Origin: Marinifilum sp. N1E240
GTDB taxonomy: Bacteria > Bacteroidota > Bacteroidia > Bacteroidales > Marinifilaceae
Assembly: GCF_009295825.1 (NCBI RefSeq)
Contig: NZ_WHKF01000015.1
Span: 1-46,030, forward strand
Direction of reading: 5' to 3'
DNA: 46,030 nt
A program made the translations under genes and the position numbers. Shown here in pieces: positions 1 through 8,079 of the stretch. The notes beneath the pieces were generated by a model. That model was given only the letters and a program-made list of their open reading frames with translations, ran no database searches and had not been told where the DNA came from. Each line of letters begins with the position of its first letter. Within the stretch, counting starts at the first letter, position 1.

Positions 1-1671
1 CATCATTATCATTAATGGTATAGGTATGAATTGTATTTGTACCTAATGTCGCATTAACTGGATTTGATAGCGTTACGATTACCGTTTCATTATTCTCATC
101 CAACAGGTCATTGACAATGCTTCCAATAGTGATATTATCGTTCACATCACCTGCAGTCAGCGTTAGTGTACCATCTGCCAAAGTGTAATCGGCACCTGTT
201 GCAGTACCCGTTACCATATAATCAACAGTGACCGTCAAACCACTTGCGGCAGATAAATCAACTTGCAAATCTGCACTGGCTAGCGCTTCCGAACCATTGG
301 AAGAAGTCGCATTAAAAGCAATCGTTGGTGTGGCATCATCATCAATTAGAGTTAGTGTTTGACTTGTGTTTAATTGAGGAATAGCATAATCAACTGCTCC
401 CATATCGACAACTAAAGTTTCATTATCCTCATCGAATGCATCAGAAACAACATTTACAACAATATTAACATTTTCAGAACCTGCTGGAATTACAATCGGA
501 CTCGATGAGATTGTATAATCAACACCTTCAGTAGCTGTACTGGAAGCATTCACAGTGAATGGTATGCTTACATCCCTCCCACTGGCAGGCAACATTACTA
601 TTTTCATATTTACAACACCTGATTCACCTATACTATTTTGAGCTGCGTACTCAAATGATACATCAGGAAGAGCATCATTATCATTTATGGTATACGTATG
701 TACCGTGTTTGTACCAAGACTGGCATTGGTTGGATTTGACAGCGTTACGATTACCGTTTCGTTATTTTCATCCAAGAGGTCATTGACAATGCTTGCAATC
801 GTGATATTATCGTTCACATCACCTGCAGTAATTGTCAATGTACCATCTGCTAAAGTGTAATCAGCACTTGTTGCAGTACCCGTTACCGTATAGTCAACCG
901 TTACCGTCAAACCACTGGCTGCTGAAAGGTCAACCTGTAAATTGGCACTAGCAAGCGCCTCCGTACCATTGGAACTCGTTGCATTAAAAGCTATTGTTGG
1001 TGTGCCATCATTATCATTTATGGTATAGGTGTGTACCGTATTGGTCCCAAGTGTTGCATTTGTGGGACTTGATAGCGTTACAATAACTGTTTCATTATTC
1101 TCATCCAACAGGTCATTGACAATGCTTCCAATCGTGATATTATCGTTCACATCACCTGCAGTAATTGTCAATGTACCATCTGCTAAAGTGTAATCAGCAC
1201 TTGTTGCAGTACCCGTTACCGTATAGTCAACCGTTACCGTCAAACCACTGGCTGCTGAAAGGTCAACCTGTAAATTGGCACTAGCAAGCGCCTCCGTACC
1301 ATTGGAACTCGTTGCATTAAAAGCTATTGTTGGTGTGCCATCATTATCATTTATGGTATAAGTATGTACCGTATTGGTCCCAAGTGTTGCATTTGTGGGA
1401 TTTGATAGCGTTACAATTACCGTTTCGTTATTTTCATCCAAGAGGTCATTGACAATGCTTGTAATAGTGATGTTTTTATTCACATCACCAGCAGTCAGGG
1501 TCAATGTTCCATCTGCCAAAGTATAATCAGCACTGCTTGCAGTACCCGTTACCGTATAGTCAACCGTTACCGTCAAACCACTGGCTGCTGAAAGGTCAAC
1601 TTGCAAATCAGCACTAGCAAGCGCCTCCGTACCATTGGAACTCGTCGCATTAAAGGCGATCGTTGGTACAG
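1..1671 (-). repeat. 333-bp tandem repeats encoding Calx-beta units
   Basis: The same 20-bp word (catcattatcatttatggta) recurs at 673, 1006 and 1339, exactly 333 bp apart (111 codons), with a slightly changed copy at 1. The units 673-1005 and 1006-1338 are almost identical at DNA level. The segment of about 340-672 is a divergent unit of the same fold. The array probably continues left of the window. Confidence 0.9.
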
Positions 1672-2716
1672 GAGTGACGGTTAAAGTAGCTGTAAATGTC
1701 GAAACACTATAATCAGTTCCATCATTCACATCAAATGTAAAACTCGATGAAGTACCACTTGTATTCAAATATTTTAAATATCCTGCATCTAAATTTGCTT
1801 TGCTAACGGTTCCTCCATTTGACAAAGCGGATTCAGCTCCATTTATAGTTCCACTTGCATCGGAGTCAACCCATAAGCTACCTGTACCGGGAACAGCTGT
1901 TATCCGCACATGGTCTATAGGGTCGCTATCTGAATCTGAATAAGCAAAATCAGCAGTTGCAAAAGCATAAGGCGTACCTTGGTAAATTGGGGAGGCGGTA
2001 AAATTTGAAGCTGTTGGGGAGGCATTGGCAGATACTCCCAACACTCTAATATCATCTATTGCAAGTTCTTCTGAACCTCCACAGTAAAAATGAAATCTAA
2101 CCTGAAGAGATGATCCTGTAACGGGTATAGAATACGTAAATTCTGACAAGGCTGATAATAGGGCTGGTCCATCTATTGTTCCATCAGCATTTTCATCTTC
2201 ATAATATCTATAATTGGTATTATCTCCTATAAATTGAGCCCGTGTTACCCATCCACCGCCATCCATATTATATTCAATCTTTAAAAATTTCGTAGGTTCG
2301 ATGGTTTGTGTACCAGTTGTACCACCAACCAATAATTTTATTTGAAGGTTAGAGTATCCACTTACCGTAACCGCATCACAAGTAATGATATGCTTAGTAG
2401 CACCACCATCATAATCCAGATCTTCTATTGCAAAGAAATAATCTCCATTTGAAGTTGTGAACCCATAAGTAGGAAAAATTGCGGGGGTAATACCATTTGT
2501 ACGTATCCAATAATCAGGATTACTGGTATTAGCATTAGATTCGGATGGTGAAACGGTATAACCCGATCCATCAGTTTCAAAATCGACAGTATGAAGCGTA
2601 GTTTGACCTAAGCCATGGTTAGTTATAAAAAGAAATACTACGAAAAAAAGAATTTGAAATCCTTTCAATTTAATATTTCTTTGGGGGTGCATTATTCGAT
2701 TTACCTCTCTTTTCAT
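1..2716 (-). CDS. Giant secreted Calx-beta repeat protein, C-terminal part outside window
   Basis: The reading frame is open from ATG 2716 to the window edge (about 905 codons), so the C-terminus is missing. A second in-frame ATG lies at 2692. The N-terminus has a basic stretch, a hydrophobic segment (ILFFVVFLFI) and a likely cleavage after GLGQ, so I infer export. Residues of about 40-230 form a jelly-roll-like region, starting HTVDFETDG and ending in a LAIDDIRVLG motif, as in MAM-like or extracellular carbohydrate-associated domains. Then follows a cadherin-like segment (FAYSDSDSDP, FTFDVNDGTD) and at least five Calx-beta-type units with the signature D-E-N-N-E-T and ending TYTINDND. Four units are near identical and one is divergent. 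Calx-beta arrays usually bind Ca2+ in adhesins. ATG 2716 lies 27 bp downstream of the formyltransferase stop, suggesting one transcript. A T9SS or other sorting domain would be beyond the window and is not seen. Function as adhesin is inference. Confidence 0.85.
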   Translation of the reverse strand, partial: MKREVNRIMHPQRNIKLKGFQILFFVVFLFITNHGLGQTTLHTVDFETDGSGYTVSPSESNANTSNPDYWIRTNGITPAIFPTYGFTTSNGDYFFAIEDLDYDGGATKHIITCDAVTVSGYSNLQIKLLVGGTTGTQTIEPTKFLKIEYNMDGGGWVTRAQFIGDNTNYRYYEDENADGTIDGPALLSALSEFTYSIPVTGSSLQVRFHFYCGGSEELAIDDIRVLGVSANASPTASNFTASPIYQGTPYAFATADFAYSDSDSDPIDHVRITAVPGTGSLWVDSDASGTINGAESALSNGGTVSKANLDAGYLKYLNTSGTSSSFTFDVNDGTDYSVSTFTATLTVTPVPTIAFNATSSNGTEALASADLQVDLSAASGLTVTVDYTVTGTASSADYTLADGTLTLTAGDVNKNITITSIVNDLLDENNETVIVTLSNPTNATLGTNTVHTYTINDNDGTPTIAFNATSSNGTEALASANLQVDLSAASGLTVTVDYTVTGTATSADYTLADGTLTITAGDVNDNITIGSIVNDLLDENNETVIVTLSSPTNATLGTNTVHTYTINDNDGTPTIAFNATSSNGTEALASANLQVDLSAASGLTVTVDYTVTGTATSADYTLADGTLTITAGDVNDNITIASIVNDLLDENNETVIVTLSNPTNASLGTNTVHTYTINDNDALPDVSFEYAAQNSIGESGVVNMKIVMLPASGRDVSIPFTVNASSTATEGVDYTISSSPIVIPAGSENVNIVVNVVSDAFDEDNETLVVDMGAVDYAIPQLNTSQTLTLIDDDATPTIAFNATSSNGSEALASADLQVDLSAASGLTVTVDYMVTGTATGADYTLADGTLTLTAGDVNDNITIGSIVNDLLDENNETVIVTLSNPVNATLGTNTIHTYTINDND

Positions 2717-2743
2717 AGCGTATTAGTTTTAGGGATAGCTTAA

Positions 2744-3664
2744 TTATTCAAATATTTTACCTTCCTGTATTCCGGTACTTAAAATCATACCACCTGAATT
2801 ATATCCAAGTGATGAATAGGTCGTTTCAATTCTTAAGAGTTCGCGGTTTTTACAGACAACAAAGATTCCATATTGCTGATTTGCAAATATTATTTTCCCA
2901 GGTTCATCAGGTAGTTCTTTGTCATATTTAGCAGGAGAAACTTGCACGATATTAATATTTTCACCCTCAAAATTGGTAATAGCACCACGATTCCACGGGT
3001 TTCCTGCATTAACGGTTGCTACGACATCGCTCATTGCCATTTCCGACCAATTGATGGTTACATCCTTGAGTATTGGCTTGGGAAAATATTGGAAAGCTGT
3101 TGATTCCTGAGGCTTGAAAGTAAGTGTCTCAGCCATTAAGGCATCGATAAATTCATTAAGAAGTTTAATTGACAAAGCAACGGATTTTTGTAAGAGCATC
3201 GCGTAGGAGTCATAGGATTCAATGGGGAATTTTTCTTCCATTACAATTTCTCCACCATCAATGGTTTTATCCATTTTAAGAACAGTAACACCCCCAAAAG
3301 GTTCTCTATTCTTTATCTGCCAAAAAATAGGATCGGCACTACGATATTTTGGTAGCAGTCCGTAATGGAAATTGTAAAACCCTAATTTAGGCAGATCGAG
3401 TATCTCTTGTGAAAATATCTTAGGAAAGGTAAATACTAAACATACATCAGGCTCTACACTATTAATGATGTCAATAATCTCATCATCATTATTATGATTG
3501 GGAGTGAATAACTTTTCTGATTCAATGTATCCAGAGTTTGATAGTTCATTAATTAAATCCACATTTGTTGATGGAACTACTACACCTGCAAATAGACGGC
3601 GTTGAATCATCGGAAAAACGACTTGGGCAGATTGAATATTATTACAAAATATAAGTGCTTGCAT
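2744..3664 (-). CDS. Formyltransferase (Fmt-like, probable non-tRNA substrate)
   Basis: A 306-aa protein of the 10-formyltetrahydrofolate-dependent formyltransferase family. The catalytic triad is visible: N98 and H100 in YNFHYGLLPKYRSADP, and D136 in MDKTIDGGEI. The spacing N to H of 2 and H to D of 36 matches methionyl-tRNA formyltransferase (N108/H110/D146 in E. coli). A C-terminal domain of about residues 210-306 resembles the small Fmt C-terminal domain. It sits 3 bp after the binding-protein-like gene and 27 bp before the giant repeat protein, with no def gene nearby, so the housekeeping tRNA role is unlikely. Formylation of an amino sugar or of a peptide amine in this surface locus is inference. 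No signal peptide, so cytoplasmic. Confidence 0.85.
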   Translation of the reverse strand: MQALIFCNNIQSAQVVFPMIQRRLFAGVVVPSTNVDLINELSNSGYIESEKLFTPNHNNDDEIIDIINSVEPDVCLVFTFPKIFSQEILDLPKLGFYNFHYGLLPKYRSADPIFWQIKNREPFGGVTVLKMDKTIDGGEIVMEEKFPIESYDSYAMLLQKSVALSIKLLNEFIDALMAETLTFKPQESTAFQYFPKPILKDVTINWSEMAMSDVVATVNAGNPWNRGAITNFEGENINIVQVSPAKYDKELPDEPGKIIFANQQYGIFVVCKNRELLRIETTYSSLGYNSGGMILSTGIQEGKIFE

Positions 3665-3667
3665 AAT

Positions 3668-4774
3668 TTAGTTACATAAATAAGTATTTTGCCATCCAGA
3701 CATTTCTTCTTTAAAATTATTTAGTATCTCCCAATCTGATTTGTCGGGGACAATGGTGTCAATTTGTTTATTAATAATCCCATCACCATCTTCACTTTTC
3801 TTCAATTCAAAAAGGTAATAATGGTAATTGAAATTATTTAATTCACTGTTAAATTGTAAATGTCCTCTTGGTGATTCTATTTCCAAATCACTTAACAGAG
3901 GTGTTATTTCATCATTATAATCCCATTCTTTAGCAATGCAATACTTAATAATCATGGCTACTTCATATCCTAATATGCCCGACAATGAGAGATCGCGTCT
4001 TAATTCTGAATTGAAGAATGTGTTCAATTGTTCATGAATAGTATTATCCTCCCATGTTTTTACCGAATAAATTGGATTGGCAACATTCGGTTGTATGACT
4101 TCTGGCTGTGTTAAAAAGGGAGAACATATTAAAGGAATACCCTTTAAAACTTTTGCATTTGCTAAATTTTGCAGTACTTCAATAGCCTCAAAGCCATGAT
4201 ATCCCATAAAAACAAAATCGTTATTTTCTTTCTGAACATTGGCAATATGTTCTTCCAGTTGGTCTGCTTTATTCCTATGTGAAGTTTCAGTTATATTCAC
4301 TTTTCCAGAGTATTGTCTGGCAGCGGTTTCTGTAGCCATGGCGAGGGGAAAACCTGCCTCAAAGAATGAACTCAAGCGAGAGTAATGCTCACCGATATTT
4401 TTAAACGCCCATTTACAAGCAAAATATATTGAGTTAAACATATCCAATGAGCAATGGACTATGTATGGACTGACATCCGCTTTAAGTAATGGGTGATCAC
4501 CAGAATTACATATTATCATCGGGGTTTTGGTCTGTTGAATAAGTGGTTTAATAGCGGTTAGCGATTTATAACCGACAAAACCCACGACCATATCTACGTT
4601 CTCGAAAAGAATGAGTTCCTTTAGTGCTTGCTGATTTTCTTTGGGTGTTGCCAAATGAGTGTCCTTAACAACGTATTGATGATCCGTGCCAAGGAAATGT
4701 TTAATACTTTGAAATAAGTCTATTCCTATATAAGGATAAAATCCTGAATTCGGGCTTAGTATTCCTATTTTCAT
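3668..4774 (-). CDS. Periplasmic-binding-protein-fold protein without signal peptide
   Basis: A 368-aa protein with the type-I periplasmic binding fold of Leu/Ile/Val-type substrate-binding proteins (Peripla_BP_6-like). It starts MKIGILSPNSGFYPYIGIDL, has alternating hydrophobic beta strands (VDMVVGFVGY, TPMIICNSGD, DFVFMGYHGFEA) and an aromatic C-terminal lobe (LQFNSELNNFNYHYYLFEL). The start at 4774 goes straight into the first beta strand, leaving no room for a signal peptide or lipobox, so it should stay in the cytoplasm. No ABC permease or ATPase gene is nearby. This recalls cytosolic binding-fold sensors such as AmiC. It is translationally close to the formyltransferase (3-bp gap). A sensor or substrate-presenting role is inference. 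Confidence 0.75.
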   Translation of the reverse strand: MKIGILSPNSGFYPYIGIDLFQSIKHFLGTDHQYVVKDTHLATPKENQQALKELILFENVDMVVGFVGYKSLTAIKPLIQQTKTPMIICNSGDHPLLKADVSPYIVHCSLDMFNSIYFACKWAFKNIGEHYSRLSSFFEAGFPLAMATETAARQYSGKVNITETSHRNKADQLEEHIANVQKENNDFVFMGYHGFEAIEVLQNLANAKVLKGIPLICSPFLTQPEVIQPNVANPIYSVKTWEDNTIHEQLNTFFNSELRRDLSLSGILGYEVAMIIKYCIAKEWDYNDEITPLLSDLEIESPRGHLQFNSELNNFNYHYYLFELKKSEDGDGIINKQIDTIVPDKSDWEILNNFKEEMSGWQNTYLCN

Positions 4775-4800
4775 AATTTATTTTAGGGTTGAAACAAGAG

Positions 4801-4837
4801 TTAAACCTGAAAATAGATTGCCTACTGTCAGGTTTAA
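4801..4837 (-). terminator. Inverted repeat after tail-collar gene
   Basis: Perfect 10-bp arms (ttaaacctga at 4801-4810, tcaggtttaa at 4828-4837) with a 17-nt loop lie 12 bp past the stop of the tail-collar gene at 4850. The T tract is poor, so termination may be partial. The arm core aaacctg recurs in the hairpin at 7319-7350. Confidence 0.5.
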
Positions 4838-4849
4838 ATTTAAACAGTG

Positions 4850-5470
4850 CTAACTTCTTTGAGGGAAAAGCCCATCAACACACATGATCCAATTTATGCA
4901 CAAATAAGGTTGAACAATAGGAAATGGTGAACCATTACCAGCATTACCAATTTGTACAGAAACATCCCCCACAGCAACCTGTAGTCCCGAGGCATCAACA
5001 TCAATAGCTGCACTATTTAATGTATTTCCAGCCGAAGGTATGTCTTGATAAATGTCACCACCAGATAGACCCAGATAATTTCCTGCGGGAGTTCTTACTT
5101 CTCCATCGGAATTATTAACATTCATCGTCGCCTTAATCTCTCCTCCAATGGCAGCAGAAACTGCTGAAGCTGTCGCAATATGATTATGGCTTGGCAATTG
5201 ATTATTTGTAAGAGTGATATATTCCAATCCTCCTTTTTGAGATAATTGGTAGGAGCTTAATCCTGGCCCCATTCCCGAACCTATTGGTACTCGTCCTCGT
5301 AAGTCTGGAATACCAAATGTATTACGACCATCACCACCGTAATAATTACTTACTAGTGCAAACAGTGCTTGAAAATCAGCAATAGCTAATATCTGCCCTT
5401 GACAAAATGCCCAACCTTTAGGATTAAAAGTTCCTGCAAATCCTCTGATTTCTGCCATTGTACCTTCCAT
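4850..5470 (-). CDS. Phage tail-collar domain protein, copy 1 (MdpB-like)
   Basis: A 206-aa protein with the N-terminal collar motif M-E-G-T-M-A-E-I-R-G-F-A-G, then the W-A-F-C-Q-G-Q turn and GGDGRNTFGIPDLRGRVPIG, which are hallmarks of the Tail_Collar/microcystin-dependent-protein family. LPSHNH (residues about 93-98) resembles the H-x-H metal site of collar and receptor tip domains. The C-terminal half (TMNVNNSDGE, GGDIYQD, SGLQVAVGDV, PYLCINWIMCVDG) is shared with the two other copies. No signal peptide is seen. It lies between copy 2 and the binding-fold gene on the same strand. No phage structural neighbours exist, so a cellular role in a surface fibre or contractile-like particle tip is possible but unproven. 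Confidence 0.85.
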   Translation of the reverse strand: MEGTMAEIRGFAGTFNPKGWAFCQGQILAIADFQALFALVSNYYGGDGRNTFGIPDLRGRVPIGSGMGPGLSSYQLSQKGGLEYITLTNNQLPSHNHIATASAVSAAIGGEIKATMNVNNSDGEVRTPAGNYLGLSGGDIYQDIPSAGNTLNSAAIDVDASGLQVAVGDVSVQIGNAGNGSPFPIVQPYLCINWIMCVDGLFPQRS

Positions 5471-5539
5471 AACTTTTCTTTTTTTGTTGTTAATAATTGA
5501 TTGTTACAAATAATAAAATATGAATCTTATTCTTAACTC

Positions 5540-6163
5540 TTAGTTATCTCTTTGAGGATAAAGTCCATCAATACATATTATCCAATTAATACATAAAAAT
5601 GGCTGAATAATAGGAAATTGACCTCCATCCCCAGTATTATCTACTTGTACTGTAACATCTCCCACAGCAACTTGTAATCCTGAAGAATCGACTGTAATGG
5701 CAGCACTATTTAATGTACTTCCTGTTGAAGCTGAGTCTTGATAAATATCACCTCCGGAAAAACCCAAATAATTCCCTTCAGGAGTCCGATTTTCTCCATC
5801 GCTATTATTAACATTCATCGTTGCTACTACCTCACCGCTAATAGTAGCGGAACCAATCGAAGCAACAGCTGCATGATTATGTGCTGGCAATTGTGCGTGA
5901 GTTAACCTAATCAACTCCTGTCCTCCAAACTGTCCTAAGTAATATTCTTGCATTCCTGGTGCTTGCCCTTGTCCAATAGGCACCCGACCTCGTAAATCAG
6001 GAATTCCAAAAGTAGTACGACCATCACCCCCGAAAGTTGTTCCCAATAGTGAGTAAAGCGAAGTATTTTGAGCTATTGACACTATCTGTCCATAACAATA
6101 AGCCCAGTTTCTAGGGCTAAAATTTCCTGCGAAACCTCTGATTTCGGCTAATGTTCCTTCCAT
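5540..6163 (-). CDS. Phage tail-collar domain protein, copy 2
   Basis: A 207-aa paralogue of the genes at 4850 and 7369. It has MEGTLAEIRGFAG, a W-A-Y-C-Y-G-Q turn, GGDGRTTFGIPDLRGRVPIG and LPAHNH. The block from TMNVNNSDGE to the C-terminus PQRDN is highly conserved among copies, whereas residues of about 20-50 and 70-110 vary. It is the closest intact relative of the broken copy at 8080-8343 (shared GFSGGDIYQDSAS and IICID). It is followed 69 bp later by copy 1 and preceded 47 bp upstream by the methyltransferase gene, consistent with cotranscription. No export signal. Confidence 0.85.
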   Translation of the reverse strand: MEGTLAEIRGFAGNFSPRNWAYCYGQIVSIAQNTSLYSLLGTTFGGDGRTTFGIPDLRGRVPIGQGQAPGMQEYYLGQFGGQELIRLTHAQLPAHNHAAVASIGSATISGEVVATMNVNNSDGENRTPEGNYLGFSGGDIYQDSASTGSTLNSAAITVDSSGLQVAVGDVTVQVDNTGDGGQFPIIQPFLCINWIICIDGLYPQRDN

Positions 6164-6210
6164 TATTTCAAATTTAAATTGAGTTTGTAAAAAGTAAATT
6201 ATTGTTTTAG

Positions 6211-7197
6211 TCAGTTATTTGAAAAGGCTTTAAATCGGTGTTTAATTTTTACGGGAATGCTCTGATCGTACCAAAAATCTATTTCATCAACTGATTCAAG
6301 ATTAAAATCCTTAATTTTTTTCGGCAAATTCAATGAACAATTTCCCTCAGTGAGTTTATGGTTTTTAAATACTTTTATTGTTGTGTACAACTTAAGCTCC
6401 CATTGATTTTCGCCAGAAATAGTTTCAAGATTGACTTTCTTAATCTCAAAGGGATCTAACACATTACTGATGTTTACTTTCAATATCTCTCCCAATTCAA
6501 TTCTTTTTTCATTTTCCAAAACTAGAGTCTCGGTATTACGTCTTCCACCAGAATTTAGCTTGGCATCCACAATTATTTCTTGAGGAATAAACACACATTG
6601 CGAATTTATTTGTTGTGCCATATTTTGCATTATCGCCATCTGTGGTTCATTTTTAAGTGTGGCTTGCATAGTCTCCGAAATTACAATGTCATAATCCTTG
6701 GTGAGTTTCATTTCAGTAGCATCTTCAAGGAGGTAATCACCAATGTAATCGTCCATTCCCAAACCACTAATCACCGCCTTTGCTGAGTTCAACGAAACCT
6801 CATTAATGTCAATAATGTCAACCCTTAATTCATTTGAAGAATAAAGGGTAAGTAAAGGCGTAATTAAAGTAGCGTATGGACCACAGCCTGCATACAATAT
6901 TTGTAAGTTTTGTTTTTGCTGTAACTTTTCTTGAATCGCTTGATTTATACCGCGTAGAAATATGGCAGTACGTGTCATCTCCAGTAGGCAATGTGCTGCT
7001 GGTGCAGGAGCAAGAGCAATGCCAGATGCAAGTTCAATATCCGGAGTATTCTGATCGGAGATGTCTACATCGGTAAATTTTAGGAATACTTGATACATTC
7101 TGTCAACAGCATTCTTCATCAATCCATATTCTTTTTTACAATTGAGAATTAATTCTGTTGCGTACCGTAATTCTCTATTAATTGAAAGTTCTGCCAT
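6211..7197 (-). CDS. SAM-dependent methyltransferase with PRMT-like double-E loop
   Basis: A 328-aa class-I methyltransferase. Motif I is ILYAGCGPYATL (residues about 100-111), the SAM-ribose acidic strand is VDIIDINEVS (about 126-134), and SETMQATLKNEP at about 174-185 places two glutamates nine residues apart (E175, E184). The same S-E-x-M-x6-E spacing forms the substrate-arginine 'double-E' loop of protein arginine methyltransferases. The C-terminal ~130 residues are beta-rich, as the barrel of that family is. An N-terminal helical segment of about 90 residues precedes the fold. Its place between tail-collar genes suggests that it modifies a product of this locus. Arginine as target is inference; a small-molecule target is also possible. 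Confidence 0.75.
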   Translation of the reverse strand: MAELSINRELRYATELILNCKKEYGLMKNAVDRMYQVFLKFTDVDISDQNTPDIELASGIALAPAPAAHCLLEMTRTAIFLRGINQAIQEKLQQKQNLQILYAGCGPYATLITPLLTLYSSNELRVDIIDINEVSLNSAKAVISGLGMDDYIGDYLLEDATEMKLTKDYDIVISETMQATLKNEPQMAIMQNMAQQINSQCVFIPQEIIVDAKLNSGGRRNTETLVLENEKRIELGEILKVNISNVLDPFEIKKVNLETISGENQWELKLYTTIKVFKNHKLTEGNCSLNLPKKIKDFNLESVDEIDFWYDQSIPVKIKHRFKAFSNN

Positions 7198-7318
7198 TTT
7201 TTTATGTGATAGATTCAGTTTTTTGGGAGTAAAATTTTCCTATACCTCTTCTGATTTATGCTAAATATCTATTTCTAATTTTATTACTGTTAGTAACAAT
7301 TAAATTTTACAAACAGTA

Positions 7319-7350
7319 AAACCTGAAAAGAAGAAGCTCCTCCCAGGTTT
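7319..7350 (-). terminator. Hairpin after tail-collar copy 3
   Basis: Arms aaacctg (7319-7325) and caggttt (7344-7350) with an 18-nt loop lie just past the stop at 7369 of copy 3 and before the methyltransferase. The same arm sequence ends copy 1 (4801-4837), so the collar genes carry a shared 3' element. A T-rich tail on the minus strand is weak. Confidence 0.45.
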
Positions 7351-7368
7351 AAATTTTTTGAATCTTGC

Positions 7369-7992
7369 TTAGTTATCTCTTTGAGGGAAAAGTCCATCAA
7401 CACACATTATCCACTGTATGCACAAATAAGGTTGAATAACAGGGAATGGCTGTCCTTTGCCAGTATTACCAACTTGTACAGTAACATCTCCCACAGCTAC
7501 CTGTAGTCCAGAAGTGTCAACAGTAATAGCACCACTATTTAGTGTACTTCCTGCTGAAGGTGCATCTTGATAAATATCGCCTCCAGATACCCCCAGGTAA
7601 TTTCCAGCTGGTGCTCTATTTTCTCCATCGGAGTTATTAACATTCATTGTGGCTGTTACTGTACCTCCCACAACACTTGCTCCAACAGTAGCAGCAGCAG
7701 CATGACTATGTTGCGGCATTTCGTTTACTGTCAGAGCTATCTGCTGGTAACCTCCCATTTGAGCTAGTTGGTAAGGATATAATCCTGGTCCTCTGCCAGA
7801 TCCTACCGGTACTCTTCCACGCAAATCGGGAATACCAAAAGTAGTGCGACCATCACCACCATAAAAATTGCCTATTAGCGCAAATAAGGCTTGATTATTA
7901 TTAATTGACATTAATTGTCCCTGACAAAAGACCCAGTTTTTAGGATTAAACGCTCCTGCGAACCCTCTAATTTCTGCTAAAGTTCCATCCAT
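7369..7992 (-). CDS. Phage tail-collar domain protein, copy 3
   Basis: A 207-aa paralogue: MDGTLAEIRGFAGAFNPKNW, the F-C-Q-G-Q turn, GGDGRTTFGIPDLRGRVPVG, MPQHSH in place of LPxHNH (the metal-site-like Asn is Ser here), then the shared block TMNVNNSDGE through GLFPQRDN. The middle (AAAATVGASVVGG) is Ala/Val-rich and differs from the other copies. It is upstream of the methyltransferase with a hairpin between. The words ttacaaataata appear just upstream of this gene (about 8017) and of copy 1 (about 5506), suggesting related promoter regions, although neither is a perfect TAnnTTTG box. Confidence 0.85.
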   Translation of the reverse strand: MDGTLAEIRGFAGAFNPKNWVFCQGQLMSINNNQALFALIGNFYGGDGRTTFGIPDLRGRVPVGSGRGPGLYPYQLAQMGGYQQIALTVNEMPQHSHAAAATVGASVVGGTVTATMNVNNSDGENRAPAGNYLGVSGGDIYQDAPSAGSTLNSGAITVDTSGLQVAVGDVTVQVGNTGKGQPFPVIQPYLCIQWIMCVDGLFPQRDN

Positions 7993-8040
7993 AATTTCTC
8001 TTTTTAATTAATCATTCTTACAAATAATAATAATGTCTAA

Positions 8041-8058
8041 AGAGGGGGAAGCTCCTCT
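8041..8058 (-). terminator. Short hairpin after the collar remnant
   Basis: Arms agagg (8041-8045) and cctct (8054-8058) with an 8-nt loop follow the remnant's stop codon at 8080. Weak and lacking a T tract on the minus strand. Confidence 0.3.
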
Positions 8059-8079
8059 CAGTTCTTGTTTTATTAGTGC

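Noticed and set aside
559-786. 75-codon plus-strand frame opposite the Calx-beta repeats
   Set aside because: It lies inside the open minus-strand repeat gene and exists because the repeat sequence recurs; no start context or family likeness.
1-1671. CRISPR array
   Set aside because: The period is 333 bp, the repeats have no spacers and the frame is open throughout as Calx-beta units.
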